DNA of 64,000 nt, taken from contig CAJJDP010000122.1 of assembly GCA_905182995.1 (NCBI GenBank), forward strand, positions 56,589 to 120,588. The letters run 5' to 3'. Position 1 is the first letter of the stretch. Every line of letters begins with the position of its first letter. Made by a program: the position numbers and the translations under genes. Below, piece after piece: positions 36,933 through 49,463 of the stretch. This DNA is from Paramecium octaurelia (Eukaryota; Ciliophora; Oligohymenophorea; Peniculida; Parameciidae). A model generated the notes under the pieces. It saw nothing but the letters and a program-made list of their open reading frames with translations. It did not search any database and was not told the DNA's origin.

Positions 36933-38733
36933 TCATTCTTTTTGATATGAACTTCTGATAAGCTATGTGGCACCATAGCCGACATCTGGTTCTCGTGGTT
37001 GTTCTGGGGGAGCACTGCCTCTAAACAAAGTAGTTGCTCCGAAACCGGTTTCTTCAACTCCTTCCTCCTGAATTTAAGCTGGTTAAGGGACATAGCTCTT
37101 GGAGGTCTTGCTTCTGGCCAAGGAGGTTTAAGTATTTCTTTGATTAGATTAATAGTTAGGTTGAACAGCCTGTGGATCAACCATGTCTAGAATCTAGGCT
37201 TTCCTTGATTATTGAACTGCTGAGGAAGTTCGAATATGAGACTTGGAAACTCCAGACAAACGAGCTTGTTGTTCTTCTTCCATATTTAATGGTCCTTTCA
37301 TTAATCCAATCATTTCTTTTTGAACTCTCATTGAAGATCTCAAATAGTGGGATTCTAAATAGTTTGCCTTTTCAATCAATAGTTGAGTGCTCAGAATGTC
37401 GACTTCTTTTCCGACACTCCAGATTTCAGCGTATGTCAATTTGTATTCTTTCAAAACTGGGTTGATCAATGAACCTGATTGATAGAATTACAGATATACC
37501 TTTTTTATAGGTTTCATCTTCTGGAGTAACATAACTTTTTCTTTGCATATCTTGGGCATCTATCCACAATCTGAATTTATTGTTGGCACCTCCAAAGCCA
37601 ACTCCTGATGGTGCGACTTCATTCAAGCCTTTGTAATCTCCAATGCCTTCTCCGAAATAATGTAGATAGGAGTAATTTTGAGTATTTTAATCACTTTCAT
37701 TAGGGAATGTCCTTTTGAAACGACTGGCTGCAAACACTTTGTATTTTGGAATCAGTTGGAAGAGGTAGCTTTCCTCGTTGCCTTAATATAAGCCAGAATC
37801 AATCCATTTTTTCTTTTGGAAGGCTCCAACAATGGATTCTTCAGAATCATTACTGAATTTCAAGAGGAATACGGTTGGTCCATCGAAGGATAACAGAGCT
37901 CTGTAGAGAGACTCGAAATTCCACCCTGAGACGGCATTACTCCATAATAAATTGACTTGGCTTGATGATTTAATATACGCATTTCCAAGTGCCAAATAGA
38001 TGTATTGGGGACTATTGAGCAAATAAGATGGTTTAGTAAATCTGATTTAATTTGGATTTGATACCTTGCTTAGAGTTTCTATTGCTGTACACTCAAAAAG
38101 AGCATGGTGAAGTATTGTTTTACTTATTCTGTTAGGTGAGGGAATAGCTATTTAAAGAAGAGCACGAGACTCCACCATTTCACAGCGCCAGAACTGTTGG
38201 GATACACAGCACTCAGTATGGATCGAGCAACTGATTCATCTGGAGTGAATTTTGAAGTCAATGCCAAACCTGATCTCAAAGAAATGTACTCTACATCTTG
38301 GAGAAATTGTAGTGCCTCTAGGTAGGATACATTGGAATCTTTGAATTCAGGATCATCTATTGATAGTCGTTGCAAGCTAATAAGGAAAAAGATTTCCATC
38401 TTGTCCAGCGATCTGTATCCTTGGAGATGATAAGAACTCGGTTCTTCAATCAAGATTTCGACTATGGGGATGAAGTTCTCGAAATCCACTTTCTTGTTTG
38501 TAGAATGCTTCAACATGAACTGATATAGTTTTCCTCCCAAGGATGGATTACCATCGCATAGAAACTCCAAACTCTCTTAGCAAAGATAGTCTGTTGAAGC
38601 AGTTCTAAAGAAAAACGAATTAATTATACTCTCTATAACGAGTGCGCAATCTATCAAACAATCTGCGTAGTTTATCCAACACCACTTCATTTAGTGAGAT
38701 CTTATTCTCTTTACGTGATTCATTGCATCCCAT
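36933..38733 (-). CDS. TLDc-domain protein, MEAK7-like layout
   Basis: ATG at 38733, 575 residues, TGA at 36933. Three introns: 38605-38629, 38042-38064 and 37475-37499; exon total is a multiple of three. Residues 1-240 are helical (FLCDGNPSLGGKLYQFML, then VKWWSLVLFFKQLFPHLT), followed by the TLDc fold from about 255: YLALGNAYIKSSSQVNLLW, FDGPTVFLLKFSNDSEE, SYLFQLIPKYKVF and the closing signature GFGGANNKFRLWID. TLDc proteins (OXR1, MEAK7) bind V-ATPase or act in oxidative and lysosomal signalling. The MGC start suggests double lipidation. MEAK7 has the same order, N-terminal MG and helical region before TLDc (inference). Its ATG is only 10 bp from that of the next, divergent gene. Confidence 0.88.
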
Positions 38734-38743
38734 TATATTTTTA

Positions 38744-40426
38744 ATGTTATTAATATTATTATAGGTGGTCTTTGCGGATAGGCTCTTGACTCCAGCCAAA
38801 AGGCATGTCTATGAATAGATTCCTCACACTTTCTACTCTCCAAATGTTGATTCAACAGTCCTCCTTCAATACAATAGGTAATCAGTAAGACTATGTATCT
38901 ACTAAGCTACCCAGGAGTTTATAGCATGGAGCTTGGAGAAATCGTTGATGGCGACTATATTCCAATTCATCCTAATGTGACTCTGGATCCATTCACATTG
39001 CCTGGATGCAATTAATACGAAAGAAGGTTGATATATAAACATTTAGTAAATCAATCAACCCAATCAACCAATGCATTTTTGACTAATATGTACATTGATG
39101 ATAATCTCGTATTTGTTACAAGAAGTGATAATTCAATTCTGACTTTCGAAATTATCCTTGATATCCTTGATAGAACAGTTAATGATTTAAAACTAAAAAG
39201 CATACAAACCACTCATGGTAATAGTTCAGAACATCACATTGCCTGTTTCAATAAAACATGTGCTGTGTTTGGTTAGGATTCAGCTTTTGTATTCAAGGAT
39301 CCAGATTTCAAACTTATAGATTTAGAGAAGAATGGTTAAGCCCAAAGATTTCCAACAAGAATTTACTTCGATGAAAAATTGAATGCCCTATATCTAATTT
39401 ATGGTACTAACCTAGTTGAGGTTTATCAATTTACAGAGTCATATCTTTTGAAATTTACATCATTTACTGCTGGGTCTGAAATTGTATCAGTCAGAACTAA
39501 TCCTGAATCAACTATGCTATATTTACTAGACAAGTCTGCTGGACTGCTTTTCTATAAGATATTGTCTATAGGAGAATATTAGAATACAGGATTCATGATC
39601 AATTTGAAGAATTGCTAATAGTTTGACTTTTATGAAGATACATTCTTCTTGGTTGCTGAAACAATGGATGGAATTCCATATGCACTTGAAGTTCTAGTGA
39701 ATGAAGATTCATACTACTTTAATAAAATCTATTCTAAAGATATGGATATCTTTGATGTTTGGGTTGGAGAACATGTTGCTATTTTGATTGGATCTGAAGT
39801 TCATAGAGTAATATATCACTCAGTCTTTAACAAATTTGTCACTGAAAGTGAAACTCCCTTATTCTTCTAAGATATTGATCTAATGAATGTCGAAGAATTT
39901 AGAAAGTGGGAATCCACAACATATTCAAAAAATGCGATTGAATAAGACCCATTTTCTAAGACTTCTTTCCAATACAGATAATTTTTTATGGTAGGCATTT
40001 CTAGCTCTTAACTTTCCATATTTTCAATTAAATCCATATCTCCCTGGTTGTAATGCAAACCCACTAGCACAAATTCTACTCAGTATTTCCTGAAGATGAA
40101 TGCCACTAATTGTCCTACGAAAATAAAAGAAAATGATCATTCAGCATTCAAATAATGTATAATAATGCATAATTTCACATTGGCTGGCAAAGAAATATAC
40201 TTTTATGAAAAAGATTAAATGACTGTCATAATTGGAGGCTGTGCTTTGATGTAATTATTTATTTAAACAGCCTAGTGGCTTTGTATTGATATTGATCATT
40301 GCAGTCGTTTGCGTTAAGAAATATTTCGATAATAAGATTGAATAATATAGAGCCATGCACCATAGTCATATTAGACTTGATGAATTAGAAGCTGATACCA
40401 TACCTTCAGAAAATGTTATAGTATGA
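38744..40426 (+). CDS. Single-pass type I membrane protein with a large ectodomain
   Basis: ATG at 38744 begins a signal peptide (MLLILLLQVVFA). Introns at 38878-38906 (29 nt, AAG end) and 40251-40275 give 542 residues, and exon length is a multiple of three. The ectodomain has beta-propeller-like alternation (NLVFVTRSDNSILTFEI, LNALYLIYGTNLVEVYQF, SVRTNPESTMLYLLDKS, HVAILIGSEVHRVIY), but no named repeat is certain. A membrane span near the end (CALIGFVLILIIAVVCV) is followed by a short tail ending SENVIV. It is convergent with the nucleotidyltransferase gene, 30 bp between stops. Function unknown; location is plasma membrane or endomembrane. Confidence 0.85.
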
Positions 40427-40456
40427 TGTGATATTAAATTTTATAATGCAATTAAA

Positions 40457-41536
40457 TCATGATTATGAAAATATCTCTTTTACTTATTACAGTAACTGTT
40501 TCTACATTATTATTTTTGACTTTTCAAAAATCTCCAATCTTCCTTCTTCAATATTCTTAGCCCTTTAACCTGGGTCATGCGAGATATCAAAAGGATCTTT
40601 TGTTAAGAACTTAGAATTGGCCCACTTTTTTTATAGAAGATTATTAGGTTAATGGATTGAAATGATATATTCATCCTTAAAAAACTTGCCATCAGGAAAT
40701 TGGTAAAACTTCCAAAAGTCCCTTAGCAATTCACTTATCTTTAAACATCCTACTGTGCATTGTTCCATCTACTATTTGATTATTTCTGGATCAGTCAGGA
40801 AACTCACATCTGTTGTAAAGTGATCTTATGGAGAGGATGCTTCATCTCCTGACTTTCCTCTTGCAATTTCTAATTTCCCTGATTAATCATTTATTTTACG
40901 CAATAATTCTTAGTCTTACAAGACTGGTAGCTTATGTTCTCTCTACAAAAATGCAATCCACATCAAAATGATTTGATAAGAAGAGAAATCATTATGATTT
41001 ATTAATTTTTAGGCCTTACCCCACACTTTTAAGAGAACACCTCCTATTTTTACATTCTCATGAAGACTAGCATATTGATTTAGTAATTTTGTGTTTATCA
41101 CTCCCAAAATATTGTTGACACACAAGTCAAACTCAACATTTTCAATTGTATCCTTAATATTGATAACTGGAATACGAGCTGAATCAACATATCTTTCTAT
41201 TACGAATCTCTAATAGTTTTTGTTTGACTTGATAATTTTTTCGATTTCTTATTTTGTAAATTAAAGGAATTGTTTTTCATTCACATATGAATTAGTCAAT
41301 ATTGTGTAATCAACATCTGATGATTGTGTTCCAAAGCCATTTAACAACGACCCAAAATAAGTATGATACAATTTTGATATAGGAGGATTGAGTGATTGAT
41401 ATTTTACTTATTTTAACAATTTCACAAATCTCTCAATTGATTTCATTATTTTCTCTTTAGTATCTTCACTCATTTTTTTCTCATTATAGAGTTTGATCAA
41501 ATAGTCATCGATGGTCTCTTCTTTTTATTAAATCAT
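40457..41536 (-). CDS. Cid1/TUTase-like terminal nucleotidyltransferase (non-canonical poly(A)/poly(U) polymerase family)
   Basis: ATG at 41536, no intron, 359 residues, TGA at 40457. The nucleotidyltransferase core is plain: YFGSLLNGFGTQSSDVDYT holds the GS motif and the paired Asp residues (SDVD), and VEFDLCVNN carries the third metal-binding Asp. The PAP-associated region follows with GGVLLKVWGKAQ and FSSYQIILMWIAFLQ. Members add A or U residues to RNA 3' ends. The sequence cannot tell which nucleotide. In ciliates such enzymes are tied to RNA decay and small-RNA pathways (family knowledge, not shown here). Start chosen as the only in-frame ATG giving full motifs. Confidence 0.88.
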
Positions 41537-41944
41537 TTCCCAATTTATTTAAATTAATGAGAACTATAAAATCTTTTATTTTTTTATAAATTATCCTTGT
41601 ATAATATAAATTGTAAAAGGAAACATATAATTAAATATTTAATTCATATTTTCCTTTTGATATTTACAAATGCTAAAAGAAATATATACAATTTGATAGA
41701 TACCAAAAGGGACTCAAGTCATTTCAGGATTTAATTGTTTCTTTAAATATTATTTAGTATGTTCATGAGTTAGCCAAAAAAATCCTTAACACAATCATGT
41801 ACTTTTCATATGAATAGTCTTCACCCTTATTTTCATAATGTAATTAATATGTGGTAATTTAAATTATAAATAAAGACATAAATAATATAGAGAGTAATAA
41901 AATATATTCTAAAAATGCTGCAAAATAATTATAATTGCATATTT
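41537..41944. other. AT-rich spacer between tandem minus-strand genes
   Basis: About 400 bp. It should contain the promoter of the nucleotidyltransferase gene; no motif stands out. Confidence 0.5.
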
Positions 41945-42745
41945 TCACTTTTTTTTCTTTTTTGATTACTATAGAAATGAATCCACTGATTCCACTCCAG
42001 GTTTAGAACTCTTTTTTTTTGGTGAAGGCGATGACAAACTAGAATTGCTTTTTTATTTCTTTAATTTCGCATCAGGAGTCTTAGGAGGTTTAGCCTCACT
42101 TTTTGATGCCCTTGGTTTTTTTTCTGGATTAGTTTCTGATTATGATTTTCGTTTCTCCTCGATTTTTACAGATTTTTTTTCAACAGTTTTTTGAGCTGAT
42201 GTTTTGAGGTTTGATTTCTTCTTCTATTCATCATCTTTGGTTTTAGATTTGGTTATTGGATGCTCACTCAAATCAGAAATAATTTATGAATCTAGCATAT
42301 GAGCAATTAATGATGGGGATCTTTGGAATTTATTATCCAAAGAAATATTTATTTAAAGGGATTAGGCATTATGCTACTCAAATCTTGATCTCAAATCAAA
42401 TGATTATTTTGGGGGGTAATTTGGAATGTACATATTCTTTGATTTTTATTAGGCCAATTATTCAACCAACTAGTCTTGCCTTCTTTACCATTCATCAATT
42501 TTATTCGATGTCTAATTGCTCTAATAGTAAAAATGTGAAGATTATGTTGTTGTGGTAGTGGCTAATGTTTCACTTATGAAACTGCTGTTACTTCGTGAGC
42601 TAAATCCCAAACTTGATAATCTTTATTTGAAAGTATTAAATGAACTTAATGTTGAATTATTGACAAATCTTACGAATATGAATCATATATGATACTAGGT
42701 GTCAGATTTCACCATTTACTGAAAAACTTCTATTGGGCTCAGCAT
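41945..42745 (-). CDS. Lys/Ser-rich, largely disordered protein, unknown function
   Basis: ATG at 42745 (MLSPIEVFQQMVKSDTQ), one 27-nt intron at 42669-42695 (AAG end, in-frame TGA inside), TGA at 41945; 257 residues and the exon sum is a multiple of three. The first half is Ser/Thr-rich (STLSSFNTFKQRLSS) with a short helix (EWQRRQDQLVEQLAQQ). The last 110 residues are almost all Lys, Ser, Pro and Glu (KPPKTPDAKLKKQKSNSS, then SPSPKKKSSKPG) and end SKKKKK. This suggests a nuclear, nucleic-acid- or microtubule-binding tail (inference). No domain was recognised. A competing frame that looks WD40-like at first sight ends in TGA and was rejected. Confidence 0.75.
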
Positions 42746-42910
42746 AATTTATATTTATTACAATTTATTAACTGTATTATAAAAGCACTAAAACAGAATT
42801 TATATAAATATCTAATAAAATGTAATCCAATTAATTAGATTAATTTTTATTGATAGTTTGTAGAATTATTAGTAAAAATGATTATCTATTAATTTAAATA
42901 ATGTAACTAA

Positions 42911-45806
42911 TCAATTTTTCCTATGTTATTCTATTTTATCTCCCCATCTCTTTTCTAACCTCTCTAAATTTTAGACTGCCTCATCATATTTCCTTCTAAG
43001 AATGGCGTATTCTTCAGATTTTTCTTAATGTTCCCTTTGTTTCCTTGAGAGTTCATTATTCAATGAATTCACCTTCTGAGTCAATGTTAAGTTATCTCTC
43101 TACAAATTTTCCAATGATGCCTATAAATCCTATTACCTAAGCAATGTCCCTAAAATATTATCAATCATATACTTCTATTATCTTCAACTATATTCTTTTT
43201 TGCTTAAGCTTCCTTGCGTGCCTCTTCCAATCCTAAGTGTAATTGTTCAGCTTCTTCCTTTCTTTTCTTAAGCATGTCAATCAAATGAGCTTACTCTTAT
43301 TTGGCTTGATTTAATTCACCTTTCAGATTATTAATTGTAACATTCAACTATGTGTTTTAGATGTTGATCTTGAGTACATCCTCTTGAATATTATAGTTAA
43401 TGCTCCTAGTTTTTTCCAACTCCCCTTTTAATGTTTCGATGATTTCTGTTTTCTATTGAAGATCTGAGATCCATTATTATTCTCTTTCTTCAAAATCAAA
43501 ATAAGAATTAGCATTCCTTTAATCCATCATTTTTAGTTATTGTTCCATGTGGAGCTTTAAATCATTAACTTCATTCTCCTTATTATCTATTGTTTCCTCC
43601 AATTAAGCTTTTAGACTCTTTAGTTTTCTCTCTAATTCATTGATGTTTTCTAATTGGATCTTCTTTTACACTTCATATTGATCCTTCAAAGCGCTCATCT
43701 CTTCAACTAGATCTAAGTTTTATTTTTCTTTCTCTTTTGTTTTTGTCAATGATAATGCTAAAGCTTAATTTAAATCATTGATCTAATTCTTAGCATCTTA
43801 TTTAATTTGTCTTAATTATGATGATAATTGATCCAACTCCTACTTCTATTAAGCCTCAATTTCTTTCAAGTTATCCAATTATTTCAACAATTATTAGGTT
43901 GACTATTGATACTGTTACAATTGTTGACTCAACTATTCCAATTATTTTTATTGATGTTACAATTTATCATGAAGTTTTAAATTTTCAGTTTACAAAGAAT
44001 TTGATTCTTATTTTTGTAATTCTAAAGATTTTTCAGATGATTTTAAGTTCTCTTCAGTCTTAATTCGTTTCTAATCTAAGGATTTATAGTCAGTCTATAA
44101 TTTTTCGTAATCTGCTTTAATGCTTGTGATCTTATCATCCAGTCCTTTTTAGACTATTTGATAATTTTTAACTGAGGATTGGAAGTCTCTTTCAATATCC
44201 TTCTTTAGTTTAGTAATTTGATTCAATTCTGTTTCCTTCTAACTTAAATTAGATTTTATCTATTCAACTTAATTTTCCAAATTATAACAAATTTGTTAAA
44301 GATGATCTTCAGATTCTGTGCGCTCTCTCAATATTGATCTTATCTTCTCTTCCAATTAATCAATCACATTGTTCTTCTAATCCAACTATCTTGAATCAAC
44401 CTAATTATGAGCAATCTCTGCTTTTAAATTATCATTTTCTATTTGCAATTAAAGTATCTTCAATTCCAGTTATTCCATCTGCTTACTCTATTATTAATGT
44501 GGAGTTCCAGATGGTGATCTCAAAACAGAAGGGGATTTATTCATGTCTCTAGTATTTCTCTCCTAAATTACTTATTTGTATTTTTATTCCAATTGAGTAT
44601 AATCTCTTAATAAATTTTAATATTTTATTTGAAACTCTTTTGATTATTCATCTTGCTAAAATAATTATCTGCAAACCACTGAGTCGCTGATGTTCTTCTC
44701 CAACTTTTGTAACTGATTCCTCAAGTCCTCATTTTCTTTTTGATTGAGTTGCAGACATCCCAGCACTCTGTTCAATTCGCATTAATTCTATAGTAGTTTT
44801 TGATTCTCATCTTTGAGTCTCCTCCTTTCATCTTGGACCTGCTGCTCTTGATCTATCAATTGTTTATTTAACTAAAACGGGGTAGGATAATTAATGATAC
44901 CTTCTAATTCTCTTAAACAAGAGATGCCATCTTGTTCTATAACTAGTCTAGAATGGCTTTCAATTTATTATAATCCTCAGTTAAGGATTAGATTTTCTGT
45001 TCATTTGCATGTTAATTATTCACCTAAGGCATTTGCTAATTTGAGTAATCTGACACAATTGTTTCTTCCAATTTTCTGAAATTAGAGAGTACATCTATCA
45101 TTTTATCATTGAGAGCATCAGTTAGATTGCTTGTTCCCAATTACTTTTATATTGAATTTATTAGTTCCCTTAACGAACTAGAAATCTTATTGATGTCATT
45201 TTAGAGTTTAGACTTTATTGAGGGTGTTTAATTTAATTTTGACGGTATATTAGTTGTATTTTGATTGGCTAATTCCTAAATGGGAGATATACTTAGAAAT
45301 TCAAGTCCAACCTTAATGTTTTCCTTTGATTCTAAGAATGGATTATTAAGAGTTCTTCTATCAGTATTGGAATATGATTCCTTATTCTCTTTATTTATAT
45401 CAAATTGATAGGTCTTGGCAAAATCCTGTTGGTTGATCTAGGGAACTAATTGTTTAGTGGTCTCAAATGGTTTGTATTCTGCGCCTGAGGATTTATAGTC
45501 AAGTGTCCTCTATTTGTAATGGTAGGAGTCTATTAACTTTTTGGGGGATTGAGGTTGGACATTTAAGTTAGCTAGAACTATGATAGCTGCATTACGTGAT
45601 GAAATGAGTGGCTTATTTGCATCGTAAGTGGGGGACTGTATGAATGGAGAACCCACATAGGTTTATACTCTGGCTTATGTTTATGTTTTCAAGCCATACA
45701 CCAATTATCGGTCAGGAGAATGAATGGATATTGGCGTAAGCTCTTTGGACAGGGAGCAAGGACGAGCAACTGTAATTAAGGTCTATTATTTTGGGATGGC
45801 CTTCAT
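42911..45806 (-). CDS. Long coiled-coil protein
   Basis: ATG at 45806, introns at 44872-44900 (29 nt) and 43150-43172 (23 nt), TGA at 42911, 947 residues, exon sum a multiple of three. The first 290 residues are Ser/Pro-rich (ARPCSLSKELTPISIHSP, VGSPFIQSPTYDANKPLIS). The rest is nearly continuous heptad-type coiled coil with many Gln, Glu, Leu and Lys (for example VEEMSALKDQYE-like and LQVKQELEEARK-like segments), interrupted by a Ser/Pro hinge near SPSVLRSPSGTP. Such proteins are usual in basal bodies, ciliary rootlets and the cortex of ciliates; the exact site is inference. It is divergent from the cyclic-nucleotide gene, 363 bp between starts. Confidence 0.85.
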
Positions 45807-46169
45807 TTGTAATGTTTTTCTGTTAATTATTTTTAAATTCAAACATTTTACTCGTAGAATAAATTAAATATTCCTGTGAGTTAACTCCACGAGTATTATA
45901 GTTGATTCGTTAAAGAATGCATATTGAAATAATAATTAGATTTAATAAGTAAATCTAAATTTATGGACTTGTCGCTTATTCTATATTTGAAATATTGTAG
46001 AATTCTGAGGAGTTTCGAAGTAATGGAAGAAATAAAATTGAAGTAAAAGCTATTAAAGTTTGATTGATCACAGTGTAAGGTGCATAATGAGAGGGGGAAT
46101 CAAAATTAATAAGAAACAGTAAAGTCCTAATTACATATTTTTAATTATATTTAAATTATAAATACTGAG
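45807..46169. promoter_or_regulatory. Divergent promoter region
   Basis: 363 bp between two outward-facing starts, so it must drive both genes. No specific element recognised. Confidence 0.4.
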
Positions 46170-47899
46170 ATGAAGAAGGCAGTTTAGAAAGTCTAACTAC
46201 TGAAAAACATGACCAAAATATTTGCAGAGGGCAATTATCAGGTTACTGTAAAAAATATTTTGAATGCCTTATCGAATCAAAGTGAATAGGACATGCAATA
46301 TCTGGAGAAATAGATGCTAAAAATATTTCCAATTAGTTCTAAAATCTAAAGATACTTGAGAAGCACAGATAAATTTCGTATGTTCATCAAACAGTTTTAG
46401 GTTGAAATGCATTCTGAGAAGGATGTAATTTTCACCATGGGGGAAGTAGGAAGGAAAATGTATTTTATTTTGGATGGCAATCTGAATATATTCCCTTATG
46501 AGATTACTGAAATCAGTATGACAATTTTAATATTATTGAGAATAAGTAACCTGCAGCTGTATTAGTTCCTGGAGATTATTTTGGAGAAGTGAGCTTACAT
46601 CATAGACTTCCAAGAACAGCAACAGTTGTGTGTGCATGCAATGCTGTGCTTCTCGTTATCAGCTATGAGGCCTACTACAACTTCTTGTAACCTGTGATTG
46701 ATCATCTAATTGCAGTTCAGTATTATCAATTAAAGCCCACAGCTATTTTCTATGGGTGGAACGAATTGGCATTGGCATTAATTATACATCATTTGAAATT
46801 AATTACAATCCTAAGAAACCAATATGTGTATAAAGAGGGACAGAACGATAAATCATTTTATGTCGTAAAGAGCGGGGAAATATTAATTTAATAGAAGATA
46901 AAAGTAAAAGGGAAATTTTAAGATTATGGTCTTGTGACCTTGGGAACTGGACAATGTTTTGGAGATTATGAGTTTATCGATAATCAGACATGGTACTAAA
47001 ATAGGAATCAGTTAGACAATATTCGTAGGGCGACTGATGCTGTTTCCACTACTGTGAGTGAAGTCTACAGAGTCCCACTATTCTAATACTTGTAGATAGC
47101 AGACAATTATCATTCGGTTTTATTGAAAAAGTATTTAAGATAAACTAAACTCATATTAAAGGAAAGAATTGAAAAATTGTAAGAATAGGTTAGAAAAATA
47201 GAGAATTCAGAGGAGTTTGACAATCCAGAAACTGTTTTTGTTCCAGAATTCAAACCAAAATCTTGTAATCCTTATTAAAATTTACTGAAGACTATTAGGA
47301 ATAGAAAAGTTATTCCTCAATAATAATAGTAAGCAAGGGAGGAAATCGAATCAGATACTAACATAGAATAGTTGAAACAAAAAATCTAAAATTATTTTTA
47401 TCAGCCAGTCAATCTTCAATCGTAATTGAGAAAAAATGAATAGGCTCAAAGTCTGTCTTCAAGAAACAAGCAAAGAGTTGCTTTTAAGTAAAGAGAGGAC
47501 AAGGATGAGAAGGATAATTACTTAAGGAAATTAAAATCAATGAGGAATAAACTATTAGCTTAGACCTCCTATTATAATTCTTAGATTGAAACCCAAAGAC
47601 CTCCAATTTTGAATTAGGATTCTCAACACAATCTATTGCAACATTAATATTAATCACTAAATATTCATTCCTACAAAAATTCAAGGACTGTTACTCCAAG
47701 TCGATCTTATGCTATAAAAACACCTAATTAAAATTATTCAGAAAAGAAGGATGAATTTCATAATGTGCAAATCGTTAAATCTCAATCACAAAGTTCATTT
47801 TAATTACATCGATAAGATAATTATCCTGTTAAAAAAATAATTATGGAAGCTCGAAGCCAAAAAAAGTCATCTTTAGGTTGTTTAATAACCTAGTTATGA
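46170..47899 (+). CDS. Protein with two cyclic-nucleotide-binding domains; one base appears lost
   Basis: ATG at 46170 (MKKAVQKVQLLKNMTKIF), TGA at 47897, no intron. The first cNMP-binding domain has MYFILDGNLNIF and the phosphate-binding cassette PGDYFGEVSLHHRLPRTATV. The second has KEGQNDKSFYVVKSGEIL and CFGDYEFIDNQ...RRATDAVS, where the cassette Arg and Ala environment is altered, so it may not bind nucleotide. A long Gln/Ser-rich tail follows. The frame slips by one at 46509-46512 (GAAA where GAAAA is needed to read TEENQYDNF); total length is one short of a multiple of three, exactly as that predicts. No kinase or channel part is attached. Likely a cAMP/cGMP sensor; partner unknown. Confidence 0.82.
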
Positions 47900-48044
47900 T
47901 TATAAGTATATTGTAATGATAAAATGTAATCTGAAATTCAAGTATTCTTATTAACACAACTATTCTGTTGAGTATATTAAAAAAGGACATTTAAAATAAA
48001 AATTAAAGTCAATTATATTAATATATATTCCATTTTAATAACCA

Positions 48045-49388
48045 ATGTGTTGCTCATCTAAAAAACCAAAGAGTGAAGTATCTAAGGTTCCACAAAGTTA
48101 AATTAATAATCAAAGTGTAGTTCAAAACTAAGAATAATCTTAAGTTTAACAACCAACCAAACCCGTTGAAGTCAGAGAGGCCAACCTTTTGGTTAGTCAA
48201 ATAGAAAGCCCAAGATCTAAATAACAAAAACTATTCGATAGCAAAGTAGAAGGATTCAAGGAATAATATGCTAAACTTCAACATGATTCTGCAGAAGTTC
48301 AATACAACCAAAAACCAGCTGATCAATTAAAAGTTTAACTATTGAAGGAACAATTAATAGATCTGTAATTTCCCAATAATGAGATTAAAGGACCCTTGTT
48401 TCTGGATGATAATATCTCAAGTTACAAGTAAAGAGGTCCTGAATTTGCCAACACTCTCAGAGAATTAGATGGAGAGATAAGAAATATGAGAATCATACGA
48501 TAGACTCCTTACAATTCATATAGTTTTATTGGGCATTTAAAAGACAAAGGGTTGTATTTTATTAAGTGCTGGAATGGAGTGAATTTAAACAAATTTCACA
48601 ATTTTCTTATTAATCTTGGCAAATAATAGCAAAAAGGGGAATATTACAAGAAATATCATGCCTATAAGGTAGATCCATTAAAAGATACTGATTAAACTAG
48701 TCCAACTGGGTCGATGTATCTTATTTCAACCCTTGAAGATCATAATCTTTATTCATTTGCGTAATTTATTTTTAAATTGATTTAGAGCATCAACTCAATT
48801 CAACATTGATTAGAAATTCTAAGTGGCTCATCAAATATTATCCTACTTGGATTAAACAGATTTGAAAGCCTCAGGTGGCAATCAATAATTCTAGAAGAAA
48901 ATGAAGTTCGTATCTCCTTCCAATATTTTAATATCAACTCAAAAAAATAGATTAGATGTTAAGATTTCAGATTGGCAATAATCCCTCAAGGAGTTTAACG
49001 AAATTGTTCCTGATATAGATTTCAAAAACCAAAATTATTCTTTTTGTAGTGATGAACCTGATGATTAACGAGCTTACTTGATTAAATTGTTACTTCTATT
49101 ATTTTTTAGATTGAACTTAAAGTAAGATGAATATAAAATAAATTTAGTCAAATTGAATCATTTGGTAATCTTGATGGTACTGAGCAATTGTCCAGATTTA
49201 TCGATGTGAAGCAGATTAATGCAGACTCCAACTTTTATAAGCAATCAAATTTCAATCGATACATTTAGAATAAAATTAATTTAATAGCACAACCAAATTA
49301 GGAAAGATATTAGAAATTATGGGAAGAATTGAAAGATAAACATATACAAGAATTATCATTCTACAAATTAGAAAAGAAGGAAAATTGA
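48045..49388 (+). CDS. MCC-anchored protein with a degenerate kinase-like domain
   Basis: ATG at 48045, introns at 48761-48785 and 49122-49147, TGA at 49386, 430 residues, exon sum a multiple of three. The MCCSSKK start suggests palmitoylation. Residues 1-110 are Gln-rich. The rest has kinase-like order: SMYLISTLEDHNLYSF (hinge-like), VAHQILSYLDQ (helix E-like), SPSNILIS in place of the usual KPxNIL after the catalytic loop, and VKISDWQQS where DFG would lie. No HRD Asp, no DFG and no glycine loop are visible, so at most a pseudokinase. That reading is tentative; it could be an unrelated fold. Confidence 0.7.
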
Positions 49389-49463
49389 TAAAATATAATA
49401 ATAATATTAAAAGCAATAACGATCATCATCATATACCCAAAGAAAAAAAATAAACAATAAAAT

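Noticed and set aside
36999-37465. Overlapping plus-strand open frames of 63 and 97 residues
   Set aside because: Antisense to the TLDc gene, whose motifs and exon sum support the minus strand.
42286-42558. 90-residue plus-strand open frame
   Set aside because: Antisense to the exon of the Lys/Ser-rich protein, whose frame, intron and stop sum to a multiple of three.
42400-42745. WD40-like reading (LSNKDYQVWDL) for the minus-strand gene
   Set aside because: That frame runs into TGA near 42391 and does not connect to the Lys-rich tail; the alternative frame with the 27-nt intron runs cleanly from ATG to stop.
46430-46525. A 26-bp TA-bounded germline insert as explanation for the frame break in the cyclic-nucleotide gene
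   Set aside because: The only interval of suitable length would remove the conserved YFILDGNLN text; one missing A in GAAA explains the break better.
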